This document shows positions 1-9,800 of a stretch of 64,000 nt of DNA, in pieces; the stretch's first letter is position 1; every line of letters starts with the position of its first letter. The stretch comes from Sphingomonadales bacterium EhC05 (GTDB lineage Bacteria; Pseudomonadota; Alphaproteobacteria; Sphingomonadales; Sphingomonadaceae). The notes beneath the pieces are model-generated. The model did no database searches. It saw nothing but the letters and a program-made list of their open reading frames with translations, and was not told where the DNA came from. A program made the position numbers and the translations under genes. The stretch is taken from assembly GCA_001650955.1 (NCBI GenBank), contig LXYP01000022.1, forward strand, positions 1-64,000, in the 5' to 3' direction.

Positions 1-17
1 AGGAGCCATCCACACCA

Positions 18-40
18 TCCGCTTTGGGCGCAAAAGCGGA
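18..40. repeat. REP-like palindromic element, intact copy
   Basis: TCCGCTTT and AAAGCGGA flank a six-base loop (GGGCGC, then one extra A), giving an 8-bp hairpin. Related or decayed versions occur near 1757, 4997, 10561, 11414, 11755, 62337 and 62718, mostly beside orphan genes. It looks like a dispersed small repeat. Its function is unknown. Confidence 0.6.
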
Positions 41-132
41 CACTCCCGGTTCTACGTTGATTGAAAGTATTTGCCTAAGCCTTCTGTTTTCTGGATGATT
101 GAATATCAAAAAACTGAAGTTAGTGTGATCTC

Positions 133-1731
133 ATGAAAATCATAACCGTGGTACTTACTTTAATATTGGCGTTGAGTGCTTGCACCGATACCGGAAACTC
201 CAATCCATATGCAGGTTTAGCGGTCAAAAACCATTTGGAAATGCTCGCGAACAAGAAGTCAGGCTTAGACTTTGTTCGCTCTCCCAAGGTTGTGTTTAAC
301 GGCAATCATATTGGCTTTGATGTTATTGTGGACGAAAAAGGTGATGTTACTCATGTTTCATCTAACCGAGATTCAGCCAATGACCCCGATTTTATCCGCA
401 CCGATCAATTTCGCTCGCAAGCCGAAGCAGAAGCTCGAAAATGGACGTTTCAACCATTTTTGAAGAACGGGAAGGCTATAAAAGTCAGAATCAAAATATC
501 CATCGATATATACCCGCCTGAAATCCTGCCAGTTAACAAGATTCCGTTCCCTGATGTAGTGAGCGACGAGTTCCAAATCACATTAGAGCGTTCTTCTTGT
601 TACGGAATGTGTCCCGACTATACCGTGACTATATCCGGAAATGGAGAAGTTACATATGAAGGTCGATATTATACATTGGTAGAAGGCGAACACGCCTACG
701 AAATCTCTAAAACCGCAGTTATGGATTTACTCGACGATTTTCGAAAATCTGACTTTTGGTCATTCAGAGAAAAATATGAAGCCGCCGTCAACCATAGTCC
801 AACTTATACTTTAACTTTCAATGCCGGAAAACAGCAGAAGAAAATTGAAAATTATTCAGGACTTGAAATGGGCATGCCCACCGCTATCCACGATTTGGAA
901 AACACAATTGATAAGATCACCGATACCGAACGATGGGTGACGGGCAATTCGCGAACCGTAACGTCTTTGCGAAAAACTGGATTTAATTTTCAGTCCAAAG
1001 AGGCTCAAAACATGCTGATCAAGGCAATTCACGGGGCACCTGAAAGCGTCGCCATTGACCTGCTGAACCAAGGGATATCTTTGGGAGGAAAACTAAAAAA
1101 TGTAAGTGACCGCCAAGATTATCCCGAGGATATAAGTTTTCATGCAGCGGCTCTATCCGGCGCAATCGAAATGGGGTGGTTGGAATTATTCAAACGTCTT
1201 GATGATGAGACTATATTGGATAGCGTGTCTCAAAACCAGAAAGACAAAATGCTAGCGGATGCTGCCAGTGCCAATAGCCCGTTTTTGGTTTCCGCTCTTT
1301 TAAAAAGGGGAGCGAGCGTAAAGCTAGAAAAATCGTCTCCGCTGATTAAAACTTTGAACTATGCATATTACCCGCGTGCAAAAGATACAGATAAGGTTGC
1401 AGTCGTAAAAATGCTAATTCAGGCAGGCGTAAATATTGAAGCCAAGGACGGCATCGGTTGGACTGCATTACAGCATGCAAATGACGCTGAACCAGAAATC
1501 GTTTCAATACTTCTGGCTGCTGGGGCGGATGTCGATGCTGGCAGCGAGGATAGCTCTGGCGGGCAGGTTTACTCCTCGTCGCTGCTATTTCTAACTGAAA
1601 ATGAGGATATAGCCTTACTTGCTATCAAGGCAGGTGCGAATACCTCATTGAAAACTATAAGAGGAAAGAGCTTTGAACAACATGCGAAAGAGGAATCTTG
1701 GAGTAGAGTGCTCGAACTTATCGGGAAATAG
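133..1731 (+). CDS. Lipoprotein with TonB-C-like, DUF6438 and ankyrin regions
   Basis: This 532-residue protein starts with a lipoprotein signal: a hydrophobic stretch ending in LSAC, with the lipidated Cys at residue 17, so it should be membrane anchored. Residues 50-130 resemble the C-terminal domain of TonB-like energy transducers (KWTFQPFLKNGK). Residues 147-260 carry a DUF6438-like segment with CYGMCPDY. Residues about 330-530 form ankyrin-like repeats (LLAAGADVDAG, AIKAGANTSL). No catalytic motif is visible. It stands alone with no operon partner. The ribosome-binding site is weak, but the signal peptide fixes the start. A role in protein contacts at the envelope is inferred only from the repeats. 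Confidence 0.75.
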   Translation: MKIITVVLTLILALSACTDTGNSNPYAGLAVKNHLEMLANKKSGLDFVRSPKVVFNGNHIGFDVIVDEKGDVTHVSSNRDSANDPDFIRTDQFRSQAEAEARKWTFQPFLKNGKAIKVRIKISIDIYPPEILPVNKIPFPDVVSDEFQITLERSSCYGMCPDYTVTISGNGEVTYEGRYYTLVEGEHAYEISKTAVMDLLDDFRKSDFWSFREKYEAAVNHSPTYTLTFNAGKQQKKIENYSGLEMGMPTAIHDLENTIDKITDTERWVTGNSRTVTSLRKTGFNFQSKEAQNMLIKAIHGAPESVAIDLLNQGISLGGKLKNVSDRQDYPEDISFHAAALSGAIEMGWLELFKRLDDETILDSVSQNQKDKMLADAASANSPFLVSALLKRGASVKLEKSSPLIKTLNYAYYPRAKDTDKVAVVKMLIQAGVNIEAKDGIGWTALQHANDAEPEIVSILLAAGADVDAGSEDSSGGQVYSSSLLFLTENEDIALLAIKAGANTSLKTIRGKSFEQHAKEESWSRVLELIGK

Positions 1732-1756
1732 ATAAGCATTCAATGTTTCGATCTTA

Positions 1757-1819
1757 TGTCCGCTTTCGGGGTTTAGCAGCCGCGCCGCTAGTACCCGCTT
1801 TAGGCGCATCTGTGGACCG
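1757..1819. repeat. Decayed REP-like element pair
   Basis: The half TGTCCGCTTTCGGGG (1757-1771) is followed about 23 bases on by CCCGCTTTAGGCGCATCTGTGGACC (1795-1819 in two parts). Together they look like a degenerate copy of the palindrome at 18-40, sitting 25 bases after the stop of the ankyrin lipoprotein. Confidence 0.4.
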
Positions 1820-1901
1820 CGCATCAGCAATTATTTTTGAAGGAATATGAAAAAGACCGGCTTCTTATCGACTGAACATTCGTCATATATCTTTCTGCTT
1901 C

Positions 1902-1930
1902 AAAAAGGGCGCACCATTGCTGGTGCGCCC
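1902..1930 (-). terminator. Rho-independent terminator of the Cys-repeat protein gene
   Basis: A perfect 10-bp stem (GGGCGCACCA / TGGTGCGCCC, loop TTGC) is followed, reading on the minus strand, by TTTTTG. It lies 34 bases beyond the stop of the minus-strand gene that ends at 1964. Confidence 0.85.
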
Positions 1931-1963
1931 TGAGAGAAATATGTCAACTAGATACCGGGCTGG

Positions 1964-2272
1964 CTATTTTATACAATATTTCCCCGCCGTTTTGAGGCCA
2001 GAAGAACAGCTACCACTGCGCAGTTCAGCGTAAGAACTATTGCTGGTCCCGACGCAATAGTTGCCAGAAGATTTGAATGTCGATGGGCATGAACCAACTT
2101 TTGTGATGGCAGGTTTACCACCCGTCGATACACATTTGGATCCGCTGGATTTAAAACCTGACGGGCAGCTGCCATCCTTTGGCACGCTGGTGCTGCTGGA
2201 TTGGGCAAAAGAAACAGATGGTGTGGTGGCGATTGCCATTGCGCCTGCAATAGCGATAATATGAACATTCAT
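1964..2272 (-). CDS. Small secreted Cys-repeat protein
   Basis: This 102-residue protein has a signal peptide ending near SVSFAQ (residue 24). The mature part has three repeats of about 25 residues of the form GSCPSGFKSSGSKCV, each with two cysteines. The family is not recognised. The spacing of six paired cysteines suggests a disulfide-stabilised periplasmic or extracellular peptide, which is inference. The gene has its own terminator at 1902-1930 and lies downstream of another secreted-protein gene on the same strand. Confidence 0.7.
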   Translation of the reverse strand: MNVHIIAIAGAMAIATTPSVSFAQSSSTSVPKDGSCPSGFKSSGSKCVSTGGKPAITKVGSCPSTFKSSGNYCVGTSNSSYAELRSGSCSSGLKTAGKYCIK

Positions 2273-2308
2273 TTGGATACTCCCTGCTCGTTTGATTAAA
2301 TGTCGAAT

Positions 2309-3151
2309 CTAGTCATATGGGCTTTTGCTCATCATCTCGAAGGCGACGAGACTCTTGCCGGAATTTTTGTCGTAAAACTGACAATATAGACGTTTCGATT
2401 GACCACGTTTGGAAAGGTCATTTGCACGTGCCAGAAAACTAGCGCCATATTTGCTACGTTTTTTAAGGTCTGCGGAATGTGCGCTGGCGCGATCAGAATT
2501 CTTCCCGTTCGCACAATCACTCAATCCTTCGCTGTTGCCGCAAGCCAGTTTCATATGAGAATCGCCCAGATAGCTGTCGCTGCTGCCATTGGTGCCGTGT
2601 ATTGGAACCGTGCCACCCCCAGGGTTATCGGAATTTACACATTGCAATGTATAGTTGCTGCCATTTCTTGTTTTGCGGTAACTTGACTCATCTACCTCAA
2701 AATAGAGAATCTCATCTTTTTGGAGACCTGAATTCAAAATACAGGCATCAGCCTTGGCTGGGCGTCGATTGATGAATCCAGTGCGTTTTTCCTTACTAAA
2801 ACCCTGTTGGAAACTATAGCTTCCGAGCTTTCCGATAGTGATGTTTGACAGCGGCAAGCCGGCGCATTTTGTGTAATTGGTCAGGCTGGCTGATGGCTTC
2901 CCCAATGGTCCACCGTTTCCACTGCCGCCAGTCGTGGATCCCCCAGAAACTCTTACAGGCGTTTGACCGTCGACGGCGTTGTCCAAGGCACGCTTTGCTT
3001 CTCGAGCGGCGTCTCTTTCTGCTTTTTTCTTTTGCTTTTTGGCTTCATTCTTAATGGAATTACCCAAACCACTAAATTGTGCATCAGCTCCGGCGGTTCC
3101 GCCTAAACCGATGGCGGCCACTGCGAAGGCGCCGATAATCTTCATATTCAT
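2309..3151 (-). CDS. Secreted protein of unknown function
   Basis: The start at 3151 is chosen because GGAG lies 8 bases upstream and the first residues (MNMKIIGAFAVAAIGLGG) form a signal peptide. A longer frame reaching 3334 would bury that signal. The 280-residue product has, after the signal, a charged helical stretch rich in Lys, Arg and Ala (residues 30-60). A Gly/Ser linker follows, then a Cys-containing domain of about 190 residues. No known motif is recognised. It is transcribed away from the LuxR-type gene at 3319, so the 167-base gap probably holds both promoters. Confidence 0.7.
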   Translation of the reverse strand: MNMKIIGAFAVAAIGLGGTAGADAQFSGLGNSIKNEAKKQKKKAERDAAREAKRALDNAVDGQTPVRVSGGSTTGGSGNGGPLGKPSASLTNYTKCAGLPLSNITIGKLGSYSFQQGFSKEKRTGFINRRPAKADACILNSGLQKDEILYFEVDESSYRKTRNGSNYTLQCVNSDNPGGGTVPIHGTNGSSDSYLGDSHMKLACGNSEGLSDCANGKNSDRASAHSADLKKRSKYGASFLARANDLSKRGQSKRLYCQFYDKNSGKSLVAFEMMSKSPYD

Positions 3152-3318
3152 AAAATTGCTCCGTTTGATTTTCTGCGGAGGAAATATCAAATGAACGTGG
3201 CGGGGGAATACACCATATGGGGTATTGGTATGTCTCAATGTTGAGCATCGCTTGCGAAAGAGAATGATGCGCCACAAATACGGCTTGAGTTTATCCAGCC
3301 TCTTTCTATTGAGGTTTG

Positions 3319-4977
3319 ATGCAGGGAAACTCATTCGATCACCTTGTTGGCGATGCTTATGCGGTGGTTGCTAAACCGGAACGCCTCTTAAAGTTGCTCA
3401 ACGATTTACAAAGCCCAACCGCGACCGATGAAGCAGTTCTTCAGCCGCATTTTGCCAATGTGATTCAGTTGTTGAACGAGATTGACCCAAGTGTTGGGAG
3501 TGACTTTGCAACTTATCAATTGGTGGCCGAAGAAAATCCATCTTCAAAAGCAGATCTTGCCATTACGGACAGGTTGCAGATCATAGACTTCAACGCGAAT
3601 ATCTTCGACGATATCAAAATGGAATTGATGCAGCCACTTCCGGATTGGATGCTTGGCTTCGATCACGCCGCGATCACGCAATTGACAAATCTCATGAAAG
3701 GCTCAGATGGAGCCAAATCGGCAATTTTCCGGTTGCATAAGAGTCCTGATGATGAAGCGGGTATGTTATTTGCAGTTGGGGTGTCCGGCAAAGACAAGAT
3801 TATTGCCGAATTTCATGCGATGCGCCTGCGATGGAACGATCGAAGCGGAGCTGCCTTTGCCGCTACACTTGAATTGACCCAAACTGAACAAAAACTGGCA
3901 GAGCATATTGTCAACGGCCTTACCGTTCGTGAATTTGCTGATCAGAGGAAAAGGTCGCTTGCGACCGCGCGAACCCAATTAAAGGCCTTATTGAGAAAAC
4001 TCGCTATCGGATCGCAAACCGATTTAATATCTCTCTATGCTGGGTTCCACAGTGCATATTTGACTTCACAATTTGTCGAAAACGTTGCTGATTCAACAAT
4101 CCAATCAAGACGGTTGCCCCTGCCAGATGGAAGTGATCTTCCCTATGAAATATATGGCGCGCCAGAGGGCGCGCCGGTATTATATCTTCATGCGACAGTT
4201 GACGGTGCATATTTATCGCAGCGACAATTGGACGCTGTCAATGGACAGGGCTTGCGCGTCATAGCACCCTGGTTACCGTTTTACGCCGGTAGCAGTATGA
4301 ACAACCATGGGCTTGATGCGGTTGACGAGTTTGTTGATCGCCTTATCTTTTTGCTCGATTCCCTTAAGATAAAAAGCTGCGTTGTGGTAACTGCAAGAGT
4401 CTCGGCCCCCTATGGGCTTGCTGCCGTTCAAAGAGATCCAGAGCGGTTTTGCGGCCTGGTAATGGCGGGCGGGGTCTTGCCAGCAGATGACGCCAATGAT
4501 TTTTCTCATTTGGCGCTTGGATATCGAGCGCCGTTACGCTTGGCCAAAATTGCACCTTCATTTGTGCGCCTCTATTTTGCAGCGACGGCTGCGATGGTGC
4601 GCCGCGGACAAGGGGCGGCCTTTTTTGAAAGTATCTATGGCGATAGTGCAGCAGATATTGAGGCACTGCACCGGCTGGATGTTGTGCAATTGATGAAACG
4701 GTCGATGCAGCGCACTTTTGAAGACGGCTATGAGGCAACGGCTCAGCAGGCGGTGCTGACCGCCAGCGATTGGTCACGATATTGCCATGATATAGATGCG
4801 CCAGTCAAAATGATTTGCGGAAAGGAGGACGGCCTAGCGCCGCCCAAAATGGCAGAGAAGTTTTGCAGACTCTATGGATTTACATTGCTCGGCCCGCTGG
4901 AAAATGTGGGCAGTCTCGCAATTCATCAGGTTCCGGAAATGGTCTTTGGTGAAGCTCGCAAAATTGCCAAAAGCTAG
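3319..4977 (+). CDS. LuxR-type HTH / alpha-beta hydrolase fusion protein
   Basis: The start is the ATG at 3319, with GAGG five bases upstream; an adjacent TTG at 3316 is also possible. The product is about 552 residues. Residues 1-180 are an unassigned input region. Residues 187-235 form a LuxR-family helix-turn-helix (LTQTEQKLAEHIVNGLTVRE). Residues 265-553 look like an alpha/beta hydrolase (PVLYLHATVDG, late acidic and His motifs). The usual GxSxG nucleophile elbow is degenerate (ARVSAP), so it may bind a ligand rather than hydrolyse one. The gene is monocistronic and divergent from a secreted-protein gene. A role as transcription regulator is inferred from the HTH. Confidence 0.75.
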   Translation: MQGNSFDHLVGDAYAVVAKPERLLKLLNDLQSPTATDEAVLQPHFANVIQLLNEIDPSVGSDFATYQLVAEENPSSKADLAITDRLQIIDFNANIFDDIKMELMQPLPDWMLGFDHAAITQLTNLMKGSDGAKSAIFRLHKSPDDEAGMLFAVGVSGKDKIIAEFHAMRLRWNDRSGAAFAATLELTQTEQKLAEHIVNGLTVREFADQRKRSLATARTQLKALLRKLAIGSQTDLISLYAGFHSAYLTSQFVENVADSTIQSRRLPLPDGSDLPYEIYGAPEGAPVLYLHATVDGAYLSQRQLDAVNGQGLRVIAPWLPFYAGSSMNNHGLDAVDEFVDRLIFLLDSLKIKSCVVVTARVSAPYGLAAVQRDPERFCGLVMAGGVLPADDANDFSHLALGYRAPLRLAKIAPSFVRLYFAATAAMVRRGQGAAFFESIYGDSAADIEALHRLDVVQLMKRSMQRTFEDGYEATAQQAVLTASDWSRYCHDIDAPVKMICGKEDGLAPPKMAEKFCRLYGFTLLGPLENVGSLAIHQVPEMVFGEARKIAKS

Positions 4978-4996
4978 ACATAGGTACAATGCTGTG

Positions 4997-5018
4997 CCCA
5001 CTTTGGGTGCAAAAGAGG
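4997..5018. repeat. Degenerate REP-like element
   Basis: CCCACTTTGGGTGCAAAAGAGG aligns with the palindrome at 18-40 with three or four changes. It sits 20 bases after the stop of the LuxR/hydrolase gene. Confidence 0.4.
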
Positions 5019-5065
5019 AATCTAGCTTGTCTGTGGCTCCTAACATCTGGGAGATGAAAATTGGT

Positions 5066-6841
5066 CTACTGCTGTTTTATTGTATAAACCTGCTCTTCGG
5101 CCAACCGACCCTTAACCTGAATTCGATCGACTTTTTGAAATGAAAGGGACTTCACAGCGCCGGCAGTATGTTCACCGACCAGAATATCGACATCATAGTC
5201 TTTGCATTTTCCTTCGAGACGCGACGCCAGATTAACGGCATCACCCAGGACCGAATAGTCGAAACGACGGTCCGACCCCATATTGCCGACAACGCAGCTT
5301 CCGGTATTGATCCCAATTCCCATCTTGATCGGTGGAATCTGGATGTCGCTATGCAATTCCTGGATATCGCGATTGATTTTGTCCATCGCCGCCAGCATTT
5401 TTTGGGCCGCCTGGATAGCGTGCAAGGCATGGTCCGGATCATCGAGCGGCGCATTCCAGAAGGCCATGATGCAATCGCCCATATATTTGTCAATCGTACC
5501 GCCATGTTCCATGATAATATCCGATAGCGGGGTGAGGATGGTATTGATCATCCGCGTCAGGCCGATTGGATCATCCTTCATCGCTTCTGAAATGGACGTG
5601 AAGCCACGAATATCGGAAAATAATATCGTCAGTTCCCGGCGTTCGCCGCCCAGGTTGAGGAGGCTCGGATCGGCAGCAATTTTCTCCACCATTTCAGGGG
5701 AAAGATATTGACCAAAAGCCATTTGAACTTGTCTCCGCTGACGCTGCTCAGCCGCAAAATCACGGACCGCGATCGAGATGGCACCGCATATCATCATCAA
5801 CGCTAGCCCATTGGGAGCTATCCAGAAGCGACCAAATCGCAAGACCAGCCAAGAGCCGATCACGCTTCCTGCCACCGCTCCCATCAATATTACGATTTTC
5901 TTCCAAGGTGCTTTCGGGCGCGATATGGATAAGGCAACGACGGCGCCCACCAGAAGCATGACCCATTTCAGCCAGGCTGGCGCCGGAGTGATGGATAGAT
6001 TGTTCCGCAAATTGTCAAAGATCGTTGCCTGTACTTCTACACCTGGCGTCAATTGTTTGGTCTGCAATGTAAATGGCGTTTCAAAGGCATCCGGCGTTGC
6101 AACACCGACATCGGCTGTCGCTTGCAGAGCAAAACCGACCATAACGATCTGACCTTTGAAATAGTCCGGAGGAAGAAAATTATCCGGATCGAGTGCCTGA
6201 TAATAGGATACTGTTGGATAGCTCCCGGCTCCGCCAAAATATTGCAGGAGCTTCCCGCCATTGTTGGCCAGCTTTGCTCCGCCGCCGGTCTCTTTCAACA
6301 GCATCGCCATAAAACCATCTTCATATCGGGGAATGGTGCGCAGTACGCCGTCACCATCCATCGAAAGACTGGCAATTCCTGTTTTTGCTCCGGCATCAAG
6401 CAAGTCCAGCATCGGCTCGGTGCGAATCAACGTGGAGCCATAGGGTCGCTCCACCAGACTTTCATCGGCAGCAAGGATGATATCCGGCCCCATCTCATTG
6501 ATCAGAGACTGGTCTTCGTCAGCCACGGTTGGTTCCGCAAAGATCACATCAAATGCGATTGCCGCTGCCCCCGCTTTGCGCAACTGGGTAATCAATTCTG
6601 CATGTTTTGAGCGAGGCCACGGCCATTGTTGACCAACGGCGGTCATGCTGGGCTCGTCAATCGCGACAATGATAATACCGGGCGTCTCAGGCCGTTCCGG
6701 CTGATATACAGACAGAATATCAAATGCCCGGCCCTCGAGATCGCGCCACCAGCTTGTCGTACCGAGACCGGCAATGAAAAGCGCAATGGCAGCCAGTACC
6801 AGCGGGATGGACAAGCTGCGGTTGAAAAATTGTTTGTCCAT
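5066..6841 (-). CDS. CHASE2-domain class III nucleotide cyclase
   Basis: The 591-residue product has an N-terminal membrane segment (10-30), a periplasmic CHASE2 sensor (about 35-280, with VAIDEPSMTAVGQQWPWPR), and three membrane helices (about 290-370). It ends in a class III adenylate/guanylate cyclase domain from about 395. Cyclase hallmarks are LTILFSDIRGFTS, DKYMGDCIMAF and DYSVLGDAVNLASRLE. It should convert ATP, or less likely GTP, to a cyclic nucleotide in the cytoplasm in response to an envelope signal. Its ATG overlaps the stop of the upstream FecR/beta-barrel gene (TAATG), so the two are translationally coupled and probably work together. Confidence 0.9.
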   Translation of the reverse strand: MDKQFFNRSLSIPLVLAAIALFIAGLGTTSWWRDLEGRAFDILSVYQPERPETPGIIIVAIDEPSMTAVGQQWPWPRSKHAELITQLRKAGAAAIAFDVIFAEPTVADEDQSLINEMGPDIILAADESLVERPYGSTLIRTEPMLDLLDAGAKTGIASLSMDGDGVLRTIPRYEDGFMAMLLKETGGGAKLANNGGKLLQYFGGAGSYPTVSYYQALDPDNFLPPDYFKGQIVMVGFALQATADVGVATPDAFETPFTLQTKQLTPGVEVQATIFDNLRNNLSITPAPAWLKWVMLLVGAVVALSISRPKAPWKKIVILMGAVAGSVIGSWLVLRFGRFWIAPNGLALMMICGAISIAVRDFAAEQRQRRQVQMAFGQYLSPEMVEKIAADPSLLNLGGERRELTILFSDIRGFTSISEAMKDDPIGLTRMINTILTPLSDIIMEHGGTIDKYMGDCIMAFWNAPLDDPDHALHAIQAAQKMLAAMDKINRDIQELHSDIQIPPIKMGIGINTGSCVVGNMGSDRRFDYSVLGDAVNLASRLEGKCKDYDVDILVGEHTAGAVKSLSFQKVDRIQVKGRLAEEQVYTIKQQ

Positions 6842-9800
6842 TAGAAGCGGAACCCGACACCGGCCAGAACGGTAAAGCGTGGCGCGGCGACGGCAGTTGT
6901 GCTGTCATATTGCGCATCAAAGAGGTTGAGCAAAGCCAGATCAAAGATGACGCGCCGATCCAAAGCTTGCCAGTTGATACGCAGATCAAATATCAGTGCG
7001 TCATCCACAGCCGTCCCGATATCGCCCGTCTGATCCCCGATATAGCTGCCTGCCAAACTCAGTCTTAGCCGGGTGGGCGCGGGCAATGACCATATGACCG
7101 ACCCGCGCGCAAAATGGCCTGGCACGAAAGGGAGCTGGTCGCCCTGTTCAAACCGGCACAAATTGGAAAATGGCCCGTCATCGGTAGAGCACCCAAATGC
7201 AGGGCCGATAGCCTGGTTGGCATTTGCTCCGGTAATGAACGTCCCGGCGATATTGCTATTGGTATAGGCATAGGAAGCGCGCAGTCCGATATTGTGACCC
7301 AGCCAGTAATTGGCTTCGATATTCACCCGATCAATCGTCACAGGATTGCCGAAAACATCAATTGGCAAATCGGGAATGAAATAGCGCACGGACTCATGTT
7401 CCTGAGTTTGAAATTCAACGCTGGTGAAAAAGCGATTTGACCATTCGGCATCCCACCGGACAATCGTGCTATCGCTGCGACTGAGGCGAAAATTGGGAGC
7501 CGTATTAGGCTGTAACCCAACTACGGCAACCGGCCGGAAACTGAAATCAAACAGACCGTTATTTTCACGGAGATTTGCAACCCGGAGCCATTGTCCCTCT
7601 ACCGGCTCATAGGATATCCCGATCCGCCAGTTCAGTCGACTGAACTGGTCGGGTCCGGGTATGTTTGGATTTCCTGCCTGTGAGGATGCCAACTCTCCGC
7701 TGACATATTCCAATTGTCCCTGAAGAACCAGATTTTCGGAGGCTTGATAGCGCAGGTCGGCATGGGCACGATATTCGGATATCGTGGTAACAAACGGGTT
7801 TCCGTTTGAAATCGCGGCAATTGCTGGATCTCCAAAATCAAACCGGCTGCTGCTTGCCCGGATACTGGCATCACTATATTCCGCCCCCAGCCGAAAATCC
7901 AGGGAACCAAAACCCTTTGCGTAGTTCACACTTAGATAATGGAATTTGCTGTTCGTGCTGGAAAGCGTATCAGGGGTCTGATTGGCCGAGGAGACATCGA
8001 GCGATGAGATGGACCGATCTTCTCCACCCAGTCCGCCTGCAACGGTCAATATGTCACGATAGCCAAATTCATGGCTCCAGAGCCCGAAAAGAAATCGGTT
8101 TTCCCTTTCAACCCGCTCGCGCAACTCAAACCGGTCATCAATCTGCGTCAAGATATTGGTTTCGGAATCAGCGCTTTGATCGCTATATTCTCCGGTAATG
8201 ACAATATTGTCCGAAGATGTCAGTTCGGCTCCGGCGAAACCCTGAATTTGCCAATCATCGCTTCCTTGCCGGCGCGAAAAAGGATCAAGGTCGGGGCGCC
8301 GACGGCGATCTCCGCTATCGGAATATCGCGCATCTATATTGACTGCGATCGGAATGGGTTGATCGACTATTGCATCCACACCGCCGAGAATTTGCCGGAC
8401 ATTGCGCAGGTCTTCGTTGAAATAGAATCCGCCAATGCCGGCTTCAAAGAAATTGCCATTGTCAAAACGCAGCCGCCGATCTGAGCTTGCGACGCTGAGC
8501 GGCTCCAACGCCAAACCCTGGAGAAAACTGGATACTGTATCAAAATTCTGACTCTGCTGCGCGTTGAAGCTGCCGTCGAAATTGCGGATCAGAAACGGCC
8601 CCGGTGTCTGGTTAAGCGCCTGATCAAAATAGCTCGAAGGCGTGAAACTGTCAAAGACGCGGTCGGCATAATATCGCCCCCATCCTTCCAGATCAAGGAA
8701 GCGAAACGCCTGCGAAACCAGACTGCCGGTTTCCCGATTTTCGGATAGATTGAAATATTCGCCGCCGCGCGCACGATAGGATTGCAGGGATTTTCGCGCA
8801 TTCACGATCGCATCGTCGGCGGCAAAGCGATGCAGCGCGATGGCTGTTCGCGCCAGCGGGATCGCTGGGCTATTTGGATCAAGACGTTCTGCGACATCAA
8901 GCTGCTGAAACGCAAGGTCCCCCTCCCCCAGATCATATTGGATCTGGGCCAATGTCAAAAATCCCAGCCCAAAATCGGGATTGATGGCCGAGGCAGTCAA
9001 TGATGTATCGAGCGCGATTTTCAATTTGTCCTTGCGCGCCCAGTAGGCAGACAGCGATTTATAGATGAGCGGATTTACGCCGTCCCGTTCCAACGCTTGA
9101 TCAATCACCATTTTGGCCGCGTCCAGCTTGTTTTCCGCCAATAATAATTGTGCTTGTAGTGCAAGCAATTCGCTATCCATTGGCCTTTGCACCAATGCTG
9201 GCGTCAAAATTGCGGCGGCCTCGCTTGTGCCGCCAATCGCCATCCAGTTTTTTATTGCCGATTTCCGGGCCAGGATATTGTCGGGATGGTTCGCAACGAC
9301 AAGCTTCACCAGATCTCTTGCGGCTTTCGGTTGGCCACCATATTCACGCAACCAGTCCGACTTGGCAACAATCAGCCTGTCGCTGTCGGGGAATATGTCC
9401 AGAGCGGATGACAGGGTTTTCATCGCCTTGCCGGGCTCCCCGAGCAGGACTTCTACTCTGGCCTTGGCAACGTGAATTTCGGGTGTCTGACGAAATGCCC
9501 GCAAAGCCTCATCTGCAAATTCGAGACCTTTACGCAAATCACCATCATAAGCCGCCATGAGAATCAGAGCGAGATAACCTTCACTGCTATTTTTCAGACG
9601 AGGTTGCTCCGGAATCTCACCAGATTTGACGGCGGCAACATAGAGGCCATATGCGCCCATGGCCTGTTCGGATAAATCCGTCGAATTTGCCAGCGATGTG
9701 AAGTCTCTTTTGGCGGCTTGCCAATCTTCGATAGCCAAATTCTGGCGCGCCTGCTGCACGACGGGATTGTCCGTTCCCATCAGATCAAGCCCGTCAGCCA

